Source of the DNA: Triops longicaudatus | Taxonomy: Eukaryota; Arthropoda; Branchiopoda; Notostraca; Triopsidae | DNA length: 64,000 nucleotides | Direction of reading: 5' to 3' | Assembly (NCBI GenBank): GCA_022885665.1 | Contig: JAGQDJ010000088.1 | Span: 162,715 to 226,714, forward strand | In this document: in pieces, positions 10,900 to 23,675 of the stretch | How positions within the stretch are numbered: the stretch's first letter is position 1 | How the letters are laid out: each line of letters starts with the position of its first letter | Position numbers and translations under genes: made by a program | The notes under the pieces: model-generated | Told to the model about the DNA's origin: nothing | Databases searched by the model: none | The model's input: only the letters and a program-made list of their open reading frames with translations

Positions 10900-13800
10900 C
10901 TATATAATAGTGAACATGACCATAATAAATGAGGTGAAGAATTCTATTTTAAGCCGGTAGATAAATTGTGTCCTTTTTAAAGTGTTAATGAATCATTAAT
11001 TCCCAGTGCCATCCGTTCTTTACCTTTTGCTTTCTTTTCCCTCTTTTTTGGGTTAAATTTTGAGTAATGTGTCAGCTCATTTGTATGCTTGAGAACTTAC
11101 AAGAAGGGGAAGCTAATAAATTGCTAAGGAGGACGAAGAACTAAGAGTTCCTTCTACCCCGTGTCGTCGTAAGTTATCTTTTGTTACACTGCATTTTCTA
11201 CCGTTAACTCATTTTGCTTCGTAAATTTGGAAATTCCTCACCTTTTTGCTCGCCTCTTTTTCACCTTCGTTCTCCCAGTGCATCGTGCACGTGTCCTCCG
11301 AATTACGTTACTGGCCGGCAGAGGGAAACCTTGCTCTGTGCAGCTCCATCTCTACTCCTTCAACCGAACCAAAATTTTGATTTTAGTCGTTTTAGTAAAT
11401 TTAATTTTCGTTGAAATTAAAAGGCTAAAAACTGAAACTAGTTCAATTAATCTTTTCGTGTAAACCTGATTCAGTTTCCTTAAAAATTAAACGAAAATTT
11501 AAAAAATCCAATCTACGCCAGTTACCTATTTTTTAAGCTGCGTAAAGTATGAACTGATAATGTAAATTATCAATTACTTATTTCAGTACTTAAATATGAA
11601 TAATAATATGAATTATTAATTATGTATTAAATATGTAATTAGTTTTAGTTCTTTCATTAGTGGTCGGCCAAATACAAAAGTTATTTAAATATTCCAAAAG
11701 AATGTTACTTATCATTATGGAATAATTAATTACATTATAAAACTCTTCGTTGGTCTAATCAATACATTTTTTACTATTTTAAATAATTAATCTTATAATT
11801 CAGAAAAGCAACACTTTTTGACTTTATTTCCCCCTTTACAGGTTTTGGATATTCATAAAAAATATTAAATTCACCCTTCTCAAAGACTAAGACCGTAATA
11901 GCTCCTCTTACTTTACTTTTGTGCTCCTAATTGGATCACAAGCATCTCGGAGCGCATCAACAGCGGCAAGGCTCCTGCTTTCCTTTTCTTTTGATTTTCT
12001 TGTAAAAAATAATAGGCATCTCGGCGAAAACTTTCACATCCATTGCCGCTACTTTAATAACCTGACCGGTTGTCATAGAAACAATACTCAACCTCTGATG
12101 GCCTAAAACTCACCACCTTTTTTTGCCCCTCACCCCACCCTAACCCTCTTTATCTCGATCTGCTTAACCGGACTGTCTGTCATCTCTGTTGGTAGAAACT
12201 CATCAAGCTTATATCATTTTCAGACCTTCTATATCTGTTCCTCCGAACAGGGATTCTTTTGCCGTGTTCTTCTATTCCATGCACGCAGGAAATGAGGCTT
12301 ACTTGGGAGCTAGCTATACAACTTGTTACCAAATATGGTTTTAACCCTCTTTCCACCCTCCCACCCCAGACTACGGAGTATCACTCATCAAAGATGGGAC
12401 ATTCTTATGAAAAAGGGACTTTGAGGGGTGTACGTTCAGTTCCGTGGGTGCCGGAAATGTTAAGCGGGAGAAAAGTACTGGACAGTTGGGATTTCTGCGT
12501 CTAGGACACGGAAATTCTAGACCCCTGCGGGTATCCCACCCCAGAATGATTGTCTTCCGGAGAGAAAGTAGGAAAGAAGGAGAATAGGTAGCCTTGCATG
12601 GAATTATCAATGTACCGTAGCTGAAGATGACAGCTTCTTAATAAGGTTTTTACTGATTGAGCAGGGCGGAGGATTTTGAAGGATTTAGTTACTGGAATCA
12701 TGAAAAATGGGTAATAATAGTAAGAAAATGTTAGATAATGCTCAGGTAGTTTTAGCTACGTAGTTTTCTAGTATTGCAAGTAACTTGCTGTAATGGGAGA
12801 CAAAAGTAATAAATCATAAATTTGGAATAGCGGACAATTCAAGCTGTAGAAATGAATTAAAATTAGAGCTGCAAAATTAATTAAAGCTGTAAATAGAACT
12901 GGAAAAGAAAATATCGAGACTATTCTTCAAAAAAAACACCATGTAAGAAGAAAAATAAATTAGATTTTAATTAAAATCTAAATTGGCAGCTTTTCTTGGA
13001 AAATATGGGTAATTGTTGTCAAATCCCTCTATTTTCATTGTCGGGTTATTTTCAGTGTCTATAAATTAATTAAGAATCGTTTTTGAGTTAAATAGGAGAT
13101 GCGAAATAATAGTTAAAAATCAGTTACACTAATTTTTTAAGTAATTGTACACGGATCATTAAAGTGATATACGTTTCTGTTTCTGTATATGTTTCTGTGC
13201 TGTTTGGTAATCTCTATGCTTGAAACTTCGTGCTCGTTTCCTATTTGCATTGGAGTAATTAATAATCTTTTGTTTATTCATCAGTGGCGTAATTGTATAA
13301 AAAAGGAATACAAATAAAAGAATAAGAACTTAAAAAAATATAATTAATGTGTATTAACAATTTAATTCGTTTGTTAGAAACATTTACTTTCCTTAAAGGT
13401 ATCGTACCCTTAAGGTGTAAATGTGTTTCAATTGGCACAATACTCAGAGAAACTTTTCATTAACCTTTGCTGCATTTTATGTAAATTGTAAGAAAACTCT
13501 AGTTTCTTCTCAGTAGAAGGCCGTTGAAGTTTCATTATTACATCTTCCCTTAATTTTTCATCCTCCAATACAGTTACTGATTCAAGGTACTGTACTGTAC
13601 ATTTGTCTACTTACAGTACAGTACCTTAATTCTCACCTAATAACTTTATAAAAAGAAATGCACGAAATTCGAAGTGATATGAATGTAATTTTTATTCCAA
13701 ACATTACTCGGTGAACGTTCTTTAACTCTCCTTTTCTTAACCACCCCTTCCAGCTTCATCTTTTTCACCCCTGCCGGTCTCATTCCGCGATGCCGGGGTC

Positions 13801-14552
13801 CGAAAACTCCGCAAGCAGCCTTGAGCAATTTCCCTTATCCTCTCTGGCGCTCTCTTTCTACGAAGAAACCCGATTATGTTTTTTATGCCACAAGTCCAGT
13901 TCAGGAGATGACCATAACGAGACTTGAGAGGTGGAGTGAACGAACCCCCGCCTCCCACCCTCCAATACCTTCCACCATCATCACTGGCTAGCCTCTCTCT
14001 CGCTTTCTTTCTTCTGCTTTGGTGGGTGTATATGTGTATGTGTGTGCCTTGTAATAACTTCATCGATTTTCTTGGACCGCGTGATGCTTTTAGCGCCGAG
14101 TGTCTACCCTTACACCCCATCTTGGATCCCCCACCAACCCTCACTAAGAAATGGAAGACCCACGAGATGAGCTGCTGCTGTTCTCCACTTTGCTTTTGAT
14201 GCAGAAATGGTGGCTGGAGCCGGGACTACAACAAGGTGGGCTGCGAAGGAGGTGAATTGGGATTAGAGAGTTTTTTCCTTTCCTTTTTTCTTGATTTCAA
14301 GAACAAACAATGTGGACAAGATAGAAAAACAAAACGAGACGCGAGAGAGGACTTTGCTTCTTGCACCATTTTAGTTCCTGAACAAATATCCCTGACCACT
14401 TATGCAAGACGAGGGTCGTGAAGGCCGAAACAGGCTGTGATGGATGGCCGGGAGCTAAAAAAGTGATGGAGCACTTGATCGAAACTATTTTAATAATCGA
14501 ACAAATAGGCATTTTCAGGAAATTGATTTTGTTGTGGACTTAATCTGTGTAT
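10900..14552. other. Gene-poor stretch
   Basis: AT-rich from 11.4 to 13.7 kb. No supported gene or RNA. Frames at 13.7-14.2 kb on both strands mirror each other over purine/pyrimidine-skewed DNA and are not convincing. Confidence 0.5.
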
Positions 14553-14844
14553 TGTTACGTTCTACTCCTTTCCAAATTCCGTTTATTCGTAACTTCCAAT
14601 TTACATCAACATCGAAAACGAACTCCGATACAAAATCACACAAAAGACTCTCCTTCTCGTGCTAACTCTCACTTTAAGTTTACAACAATCAAATTTCATT
14701 CTCAAGAAACGGAACTGACTCAAAGGAAGGTCAAAAAGGAACTCGCTATTACAGGCTGGGTGCAGGGGATTTCATTCTTACCAACAATGAATCTTAGGTT
14801 GGGCGGCTACGAAATTTGACTATTGAGTAACAATGAACGCCACA
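14553..14844 (+). mobile_element. Solo-LTR-like repeat, copy 2
   Basis: Same family and orientation as copy 1, 292 bp, flanked by a perfect 4-bp duplication, GTAT (14549-14552 and 14845-14848). Its near-terminal hairpin has lost one arm by a short internal deletion. Confidence 0.82.
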
Positions 14845-15116
14845 GTATCTAGCTGGCGCAGTTTAATGGCTTTAATTTACCGTAATTGGTTAATCGAAAT
14901 GTCCTAGTAACTCATGTTCTTTAGAAGTGTTCTGTGGAAGATTTATGTATAGTAACGAGAATTAACAGTAATAGGCTCCGACCTATACCGATATAATAAC
15001 GAAATTGATAAATAATAAAAAATTAGTGGTAATTCTTTCTATGACGTCAAGTAGTAACTAAAGCAATAATATATACAAAAATATATACAATAAATAATAT
15101 ATACAATACCATGTCT

Positions 15117-15335
15117 CGCAATAACGGACTGCCGGCTACAGTGAACAAATTTTACAATTTTAAGACGATTTCTTTGGATTTAAAGTTTCCGAATTCGAGT
15201 CGGGAAGAAAAAGTGTGTAACGCATTCGAATCCCGTTATAATGAACTCGTTTACAACGAACTGCCAGCTACAGGGAAGAAATTTTATGGAACGGAGTTAT
15301 GTAAATGTAAGAAACAGCGTCTGATATAACGAACT
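15117..15335. repeat. Internally duplicated repeat with TATAACGAA-type words
   Basis: Two diverged copies of a segment about 137 bases apart: one begins near 15120 (aacggactgccggctaca), the other near 15257 (aacgaactgccagctaca). Around them lie 'ataatgaactcg' and 'atataacgaact', the vocabulary of pogo/Tigger-like elements. It looks like an eroded DNA-transposon remnant with an internal duplication. No intact ends were found. Confidence 0.5.
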
Positions 15336-15775
15336 TTAGATGTACCCAGTTTTTTCTGTTCCTGGGAGGTTCACAATAACGATTTTAATGTACATAAAAA
15401 TTTTGGTAATAACCGATAGTTTGAATGACAGTTGAATTGAACAGAAATTCTTCTGCAAGTGCGGTTTTTTAATTTTCTGCGTTTAATGTGCAATCGTATT
15501 TCCTACATAACTGTTATGGGTTAATTAGAATTGTTTTCCCTAATTAAGAGAACTGCAATTAGTCTTGAATGGTATGCGCTCTTGAGGTATTTGGAATATA
15601 TCTGCAAGACGGGGACAGCAATACTGCAGAGTTTTCATCCTGGACCTCCCGCAAAACGCGAACAAGGAAGACAGGCTTGTCCACTGAAATTACAAGCTCA
15701 GTAACAAATTATTTGTACTCCTTTTATGACGAAACAATGTTTAATGTGTTTATTCCGCAATATACAATTTGAAAC

Positions 15776-15822
15776 AACTAGTTTTCGTTATCAAAACGAA
15801 AACAATGAAGCAGAAAACTAGT
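15776..15822. repeat. Nested inverted repeats (two alternative hairpins)
   Basis: The outer arms are ACTAGTTTTC (15777-15786) and GAAAACTAGT (15813-15822). Inside, TTTTCGTT faces AACGAAAA with a small loop. The two stems share bases and are mutually exclusive. Role unknown. Confidence 0.6.
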
Positions 15823-18800
15823 CGTTAGTTCTGGAATTTTCAAACAGGGAAGCGTTGCAACACGAGCGCTACTGCGGACAAACACGACTTTAGCGTAGCA
15901 GTTGACAGTCAAAAACAAAACATTGTTTTCAAGAGTTATTTAAAAGCAGTGATCTTAACTTGCATCGCGACTTTTCGGTTCAAAGTGTAAAAGTAAGTCC
16001 ACTAGTTGAAGCCGAAAAATAACTTAAGTTATGTGATCAAGTGCCGCTTTTTGTTTTTTATTTCTGCCTCACGATTTCGTTAAGTCCGTCGTGCTTCAAA
16101 GGCTGTGCACGATTAAAACTCGTTGAGCCATTCAATTTCAATTAACTAGTACAAATAACTGAACTGTAGCATTAGCATTTTCTGCTTTGGGTACTGTGAC
16201 ATCAAACTTATTGTTTACAGTGCCCATTCTATTGATTTCCCGTCCTTTTTAGTAAGACAAGCTAAATGTTTCGTCATATAACTGTGTAACTGTCATGGAA
16301 CCTGATTTCTAGAACACCATTATCTTATTTGAACTTGTAATCACAACGGCGTATAATTTCGGCTGTAAATTTAATTACTGCAATAGCTCTGCGATTCCTG
16401 TTTGCGAAAAAACCCACAAGGCCATTCACGTTAGTATTATTTTGCAGAAAAATCAATTTATTTGCTTCATTATAACTGGCTACCATCATAACGTATTTTC
16501 CGTTACAAATACATTATGATTATTTTGGTTACCTGGTTATGATTATACCTGGTTATACTCTTTTAATAGTTTAGAAGTCTCATTTGTTTAAGCTTTTTAG
16601 TTTTATATAGATACTTTTGTATTTATTACTCTGACTACCTGGATGCATCCAATGTTCGTTATCCTCCTGGACCGCATTACTGCCAATGATCTTAATACTC
16701 GCATCCAATCAGATAACGTGGCGTCTCTGGAGCTTTCCTCTTGGAACTATGACATTTTCATAAAATGTTGTTCAGGCGCGTCATAGCTTATCAAGGATTT
16801 TGAAGAAGGCGGAGTAGAATGAGGCGAAGCTTCTAATACCGCCTTCATCCCTCTGGGGGATACCGGCACGAGAAGATTACTTCTTCCCTTGAAAATGAGA
16901 TTGGTGTGCTATGCTTATATGCTCAATGTATGCGTATGTGAGCTCAGGCTCTTTCTCTTTCCCCGTCTTTTTATTCCTGACTTTTTTCTTTCTTGTAGGC
17001 TGGCCTTTTTTTACCAAGATACGTCTCTATTTCCAGTCTTTCGGGTACGTAAGGTATCTCTATCATTTTTTTCCTAGCCATAGGCTTATACATACTCGTA
17101 TGCTCTGGGACACACATACACGCGCTTACTTTGCCTGGTACTCCGTCTCCGTGAACTAAAAAGCCAGCTGGTGTCAGCCGAGCATAATATGGAGCTTATG
17201 TGTTGCAAGCGAGCAAAACGGAAACTCAGATAGGCGTATAACGAAGACGAGAATATTAAACTACTGCATATTCTCACGAGTCAGTGCTATTTCTTTTCCG
17301 AAACCTACGAAATCTATATTTCCCAGAATTTCTGCCTCCTTCTCGTGCTCCAAGGGTAAAAGGACCAAAGTGCGCATGCTAACAAGAAATATACACGCTG
17401 AGCAACAGCGAACTAATCACGGGGCAACACTGACCGTCATTTAGCGCCAAAAATGAAGCGCGAAGGGGACCACGCTCCTCCCCCAGCCTGGTTAGCCCCG
17501 CCCGTAGCCGCCAGGCACAAGATTTCCCTTCAACCGTTCTTGGCCAAGGAAATAGCAAAGAAAGCGGTGTTTTTTGCATGAAAATGCGTCTTTAAAATTC
17601 CCAGCTGTAGTTATTCCACGACGGCGTTTCCTGTTAGAAAACTTTTCCAATTGAAGCAAAAGTTCGTCTAAAAAGCTCATTTGAAAAGTTAAGGCAGCAA
17701 AATTAAAGCACGGGGACGCTGGGCTTAGTGGAAGGTTGTTAAAAAGGAAAAGTTTTCTTTTGCTGGCTGTCTGTCTTTAAAGCTAAAATGAGAAGACGAG
17801 ACCAATGAGAGAATTGGAATTGAATTTAGAAGTTGACAAAGCACAGGCCCTTTCTTTCCTAGTAGGGAATATATAAAAGAAAAGGAATTAAAGCTTGTTT
17901 TTTGTGTGTCATAGACGTTCCCCATTGCCGCTCTTTCTCATTTATTTTCGGTCCTTTTTTTTGCTTTTACATCTTTTTTAATGAGTTGAGGCTCTGGATA
18001 TGATGCACTTCTTAGAAGACGGGTAAGGGGGGTGAATGGGGAGGAAGTGGCAATTTCAAGTTTCTACCCTTCAGAAATGCCTTTTTCTTCAAGTTTTCTG
18101 GAAAAACTTCTTTGGAACTGTTCTAAAATGCTAGCAAAAGTTTTATGTATTGAGAGAGCCTGGGGACAAGGGATTCATCAACGATGTGATGGATTATCCA
18201 AATTGATTCTCATTTTTTTGGAGTAAGAAAAGAAGGAGGCTCTCATCAATTTTTTTGCTTCAATCAACACAATGTGTGACAAGCTCGACGTGAGCAAACT
18301 TTTTCCTCGCTTAATTTTATTTTAGAGAATTTTCCGAACCTAACGGTGAAATGTCGCTGGTGAAACCTAAGACGAATCTTTTTTTCTCCGGGTATTTTCA
18401 CCCCTGTCTAGCCTGATTCTTTTGTGTTTTCCAATTTTGGCGTCAGTTGTAAAATAAAATAAGAAGATAAAAAGGTTGAGTCGGACCTATTGGGAGAGTA
18501 ATTGCATTAAATTCAATGTCCATTTCGGTATAGACCAGAACTGGTGCTGTGCTTGCGTGTGTTGGAAGAAAAAGAGACGGTCGGAAGGTTGAACGGCAGG
18601 GGTTTGGATTTGATAACTGTCAAGCCTTTACGAAAAGAGTACAGAGAGACAGTTTGCTCATCGGGTACGTGAAAAAAAGGAAGACTTCCAAGATTTTACC
18701 GTATGAACACTTGTCCTTTCTCGAGAAACACAGCAACATCATGGGCTTTGAATAAGATCTTATTGACTATTTTAATACAGATATGCACATTCAGATAAAT

Positions 18801-18846
18801 CAGAACTCTTTGTTCACGTGGGTACGTTCAATAAAAATGTGAATAT
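15823..18846. other. Gene-poor stretch
   Basis: No supported gene, RNA or classified repeat. Frames of 60-80 codons between 16.9 and 18.7 kb overlap on both strands. Confidence 0.5.
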
Positions 18847-19145
18847 TGTTACGTTCTACTCCTTTTCAAATTCCGTTTATTCGTATCTTCCAATTTACAT
18901 CAACACCAAAACGAACTCCAATACAAAATCACACAGAAACATTCTCCTTCTCGTTCTAACTCTCACTTTCAGCTTACAACAATCAAACTTCACGTTGAAG
19001 AAACGGAACCGTCTCAAAAGAAGGTCAGAAAGGAACTCACTATTACAGGCTGGGTGCAGGGGATTTCATTCTTACCAACAATGAATCTTAGGAATCATTG
19101 TTGGACGGCTGCGAAATTGACTGTTGGGTAACAACGAACGCCACA
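18847..19145 (+). mobile_element. Solo-LTR-like repeat, copy 3
   Basis: Same family, 299 bp, TG...CA, flanked by a perfect 4-bp duplication, ATAT (18843-18846 and 19146-19149). It retains both arms of the hairpin near its 3' end (CCAACAATGA ... TCATTGTTGG). Confidence 0.82.
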
Positions 19146-22100
19146 ATATGGAAGATCGCGCCGTTGGAAGGAAAAATTCAAGAATATTTAATAAAAAATT
19201 AACTCGAAAGATGCGTTCCAAAGTTTGGGAAATAGAACATAAATTTATAAAAAAAATTCATTTAGACCTTTTTGTATACACGAAAGCTTAATTATGACTA
19301 AGTTCACGCATTTACTTAAAGCATATGGTCCTTTTTTCTTGCTTTACGACCTTAAAATGCGACAACTGCTTCGTTCATTGCTATTTTGCAAATTATGTTT
19401 AGGTAGAGTAAGTTTCAAAAGATAATGACACATTGAACGACTTTATAGGTAACGCAAGCCCGATGCAAGGCTCAAAAGACAATTCCAATGTTACAAGCCC
19501 ACGCACTCCCAACAATGAATTACAATTGAAGCCCTTGTGTTGTGTAAAACTTGTAATGCAATTTCCGTAGCTCTAAAACTCTGTCTTGTTTTTACGCTAC
19601 CTCCAGAGGGTGGAAAAGAAAAGAAAGAAAGCCTTTTAGTAGCTGGGGTGGAGTTCAAGAACAAACGAAGTGGGGGTGAGGGGTGGCGTAGGAAAACTAA
19701 ATTAAAACAAATTTAAATGGAGTGCACGCCGCTGCTGTAACAAATGTTGCTCACTAGCTAATTTCTCCGTCTCCTTGCAATGGTGTCTCCCCTTATTTTT
19801 TTCTCCCCCTTGTGTATATCTGTCCTTTTTTTATAACGTAGATTAACCCTAGCAATTTTTTATGGTAAAAGGAAAGGGAGGAAGGGATACTTTGTTCTCT
19901 CAAAAAATCAACAAGGAAAACGAAGTATTGAACATAAGTGACACCGATAAAAAAAAAGAACCCAAGATGAGAGAGGGATGAATCAGCTTTTTTTCTGTCA
20001 GGGGGTGATTTAGTCCAGAGGGTGAAAAAAAAAGCGAAGGAACAAGAGACCAGAACGTTGCTTAGCTCTAATTATGCAAATGGATCTGCGTTGTCTCGTC
20101 AATCCAAATCAGCAAGCGGTAAAGCAGAAAATGAGCTCACTCACCCTCTCAACCCCCCAAAGCTAATTTTTTCCCTTGATAGCCCCTTGTCGTTCTTATT
20201 TAGCTGGACTTAAAACTGTCATTTCTTGTAGCTATTTTGAGGAGTAATAAACGAAGAATTAAAAAAGCTTCTAGTTAACTACAAAAAAAAATGAGACGAT
20301 AAATTGCAAAAAAAAAGAAAAAAATTAGACGATAAAAAACAATCTATACCTCACCCTCTATAGCAGAAAAAATATGATTGCACAGGGTAAGATGTAGTTT
20401 TGCTACTGGATGGCTAAATGCCTCTCGCCCCTGATCAAATTAGTCATAAAGTATCACCTACCATCCTAATATTGCGGGGGTATTAGGGGGCGGTTGGGGG
20501 GTTAGAAGGAGCAGAGCTTGGGCCTACGGTAAGTATTGGAGGGGTAAAAAAATAAATCCAGCATAGAGGAATAACTACAATGTCTACTGCTATCGTCATC
20601 TGGACAGTTTTTTATGACACCCGCCCTAACTCTCCTGATGGTCTTTCCATCCATATGTGTGTGTGCGTCGTGTGTGTGTGCATCCTCCTTCGGCTCCCTT
20701 TTTGGTATATAATCTCCAGTGGGTTGCAATAGTGCACTGTAAAAAGAAAAGAAGCGTTACCCTATTATGATGTCCAGTATGAGTAAAAAAAGCAAGCGGT
20801 AGCGAGGGTAGAAGTTGAAAAAGAGGGTAAAAACGTGAACGAAGAGAAATAAGACGAGAAAGAGGGATGGAGAGGATGGGGGTGGGCGTTATGATAGCAG
20901 CAACAATGGTTTCGATCAAGTTGTATCGCATTTGGACACGAAACAACCATCGTGAACACCAGGACGCAGAAAAGAATAAACTTGTGTAGGGAATATGTAA
21001 GACTTTTGGGTAGCAAAAACCTTGCACGCGAAATCGAGGTGTCTTTATTGGTAAATCGTAAGCGAAGTGTTAAAATACTACAAAGATGGCTGGGGATGAG
21101 GACTACTGTTGTCTCGAAATGCGGTTTGAGCAGCCAGTGCACAAGAAATGTACCATTGTGTGTCCAGAGAGAAGGTCTCGAGAGAAAACACTATGGAATT
21201 GATTTTGATATTGATAAAGGAATTTGATTAGGTGAAAACATAATGTGATTAAAGAAATTTAAAGCAGAAGTTAAGAATTTGAAGATCAGTAATTAAAAAA
21301 GCACGAAATCTTGGTGAAAAGTAAAAGTGTAGTAAAAGTCGAAATAATTGTACTTTTTGTTTTACAGAAATTAAATTCCAACAGCAAGCGCTCTTCTCCA
21401 AGCGAAATTTGTCGTCTAGCTTCTTGATGTGAAAAGCTATTTGGACGATTTGAAATAATGTAAAAACATAAATATTATAAAATAAATACTCTATTGATTA
21501 CGATGTAATAGAAATGTACGTCAAAGCAATAATTTTGCATACTTTTGCATGAAATTAATTTTTAAGCGCCAATGCATGACCGTAGCGAAACAAACGCCAT
21601 CTAGCGGTTATGAGGGCGTAACTGACGCTTTTACCTAATCAAAGCATCTCATTTGAGTGAAAAAATTTTTACAAACTTGTAATTTTACAGTCAATTTTGA
21701 TAGTTTGGAGCTACCGTGGAAACATTTAAATTTGTTACTGTTTAAAACAGTTTAAAAAGTATGTTAACCTTTTTTTCATTTCTTGTCGCTCATTAACACA
21801 GGTGTACAAAAACCTGTTAAAATTCCTTCACTTTCGCACGCCACCAGTATTTGTTAAAGATTTTTTAGGTAAACTTAAGACAATACGTCCTCGATGCGCG
21901 CAGTTTAGTTACTCTTGTGATCAAAATTTAACTCAAAATTACTTATGGACTTTTGTGTGGGCAAAATTACCAACTGAGCTTCGATTATCCGCCCACGGTC
22001 TATCCTTTCGTCATGAAGCAACTTGTAATAAATTGCTTTCATCATAACATACTTGCTGAACCAGTACAAATGCTCTTTTATTCTTAGTAAAGTTTCAATT

Positions 22101-23375
22101 TTTAATTCCTACTCGCATTTATTTGCATTCTCTTGTTGGATTACGAGAAAGGAAGAATATGTATTAAACTCTGCCATGTTAACGAAAAATACGACAGAAT
22201 CTCTAAACAAACTCTCTGGAACTCAATGTTTACAGCCATTTTCATCTTATTAGCTTCTATAATCATATGCAAGTTGTTTTCAATAGAATCCATTCTATCT
22301 ACTTATCCAGCGCCAACTCCTTGACTCTGTTTTGGTCCCTATACCGCTTCTTCTCTTTCACACATCTCCGGGAAGAATCTTTCGTAAAATATAACCCTCT
22401 TTTCTTTGTACCTTGGCAATAACTCTATTTATGATAATCTCCAAGACAATGCACTTGCTATGCAAACTCAATTGGAACTTGAGAAGATAAAAGGAAGCTC
22501 GAGAGCTTCTTCACTCCTTTTCAGGAAGGTCTTGCCTTTCTTCTTATTATTACGTAGAAAAAGGAGCCCAAAGTTGGAGAGAAAGGAACCAAGCCAAAAA
22601 GAGAGATATGTTCTATGCCTAGCACCAATTTCATTTACTAGATATGTGCCCACCCTTTTGCACCCCCCAACACAACCTCCGTTCTGTCTTGGGCATATCC
22701 TGCCAAATGGATTCATTGCTACCAACCAGGTTGCCGGTACAGTTACTCCCTAAATCCAACTACCTCATACCGCCCCCTTGTCACTGTCACACAATTCTTC
22801 CTGTAATTCATCCTGATATAGAGAGCTGAGCCACGAGCAGATCGTTGTTTGAGCTATGAAGAACCTGTATATCTTCTGAAGGAAAGGGCGAAAAAATGGG
22901 AAAGAAATCTGATCTCCTGAAACCGGCATGCCTCGTTGCATGCGTCCGTCTCATTTCCCTATATTAAAGAATTTAGTAAGCATTTCCTTTTTCTGAAAAA
23001 AGAAAAGGTGAGAGAAGGAGGGGCAGAAGGAGAAGGAAGAGACCGACATGGTCCAAATGTATCGATTTTATTTGTGCACCGAAAAATTAAAGAAGCATAT
23101 GCAAGAAAAAGCCGCGTTTAAAGGCTGAAAGGAACTAGATGGCGATGTCGGCATAAAATTGCCACGTGTCAATCTCACTGACCGGAAATGGAAGCTTTCT
23201 TGCACTTTGACAGCATTATTTCTGAAACCTCAGCAGTAGCAGAAATTTCTTCCTACTAGCAAACAAGCAAGCCATTATTGTGTTTTACTTTTGCGTTAAA
23301 ATTAGTTAAAAAATGGATTTAAAGCAAACCCGTGATTCAGTACAAGACTAAAAGTATCAACCCGTTTAACTATGC
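19146..23375. other. Gene-poor stretch
   Basis: No supported gene. It contains a GT-rich patch at 20.65-20.69 kb, a GCCATCTAGCGG motif at 21596-21608, a second such motif on the minus strand at 23133-23144, and CACGTGTCAA at 23163-23172. Confidence 0.5.
21596..21608 (+). promoter_or_regulatory. Recurring GCCATCTAGCGG motif (representative site)
   Basis: Related sites occur at 7637 (GCCATCTAGTGAG), 21596 (GCCATCTAGCGGT), 23133-23144 (minus, CGCCATCTAGTT), 41705-41720 (GCGCCATCTAGCGAG), 41951 and 62155 (GCCATCTAACGG), 42171-42184 (minus, ACCATCTAGCGGA), and more loosely at 5030, 30381 and 59047. The reverse, CCGCTAGATGGC, resembles the core of CTCF-type zinc-finger sites. The match is seen; binding is inference. 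Confidence 0.4.
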
Positions 23376-23675
23376 TGCTACGTTCTACTCCTTTTCAAAT
23401 TCTGTTTATTCGTAACTTCCAATTTACATCAACACCAAAGCGAACTCCGATACAAAATCACACAAAAACACTCTCCTTCTCGTGCTAGCTCTCACTTTCA
23501 GTTTACAACAATCAAATTTCACGCACAAGAAACGGAACTGGCTCAAAGGAAGGTCAAAAAGGGACTCAACTATTACAGGCTGGGTGCAGGGGATTCATTC
23601 TTACCAACAATGAATCTTAGGAATCATTGCTGGGCGGCTACGAAATTTGACTGTTGAGTAACATCGAACGCCACA
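23376..23675 (+). mobile_element. Solo-LTR-like repeat, copy 4
   Basis: Same family, 300 bp, first bases TGCTACGTTC (one change from the family start). The flanks are ATGC and ATAC, a 4-bp duplication with one difference, so it is probably somewhat older or mutated at the edge. Confidence 0.78.

Noticed and set aside
13737..14199. 135-codon minus frame and 91-codon plus frame over the same DNA
   Set aside because: Mutual shadows over purine-skewed sequence; no recognisable motif.
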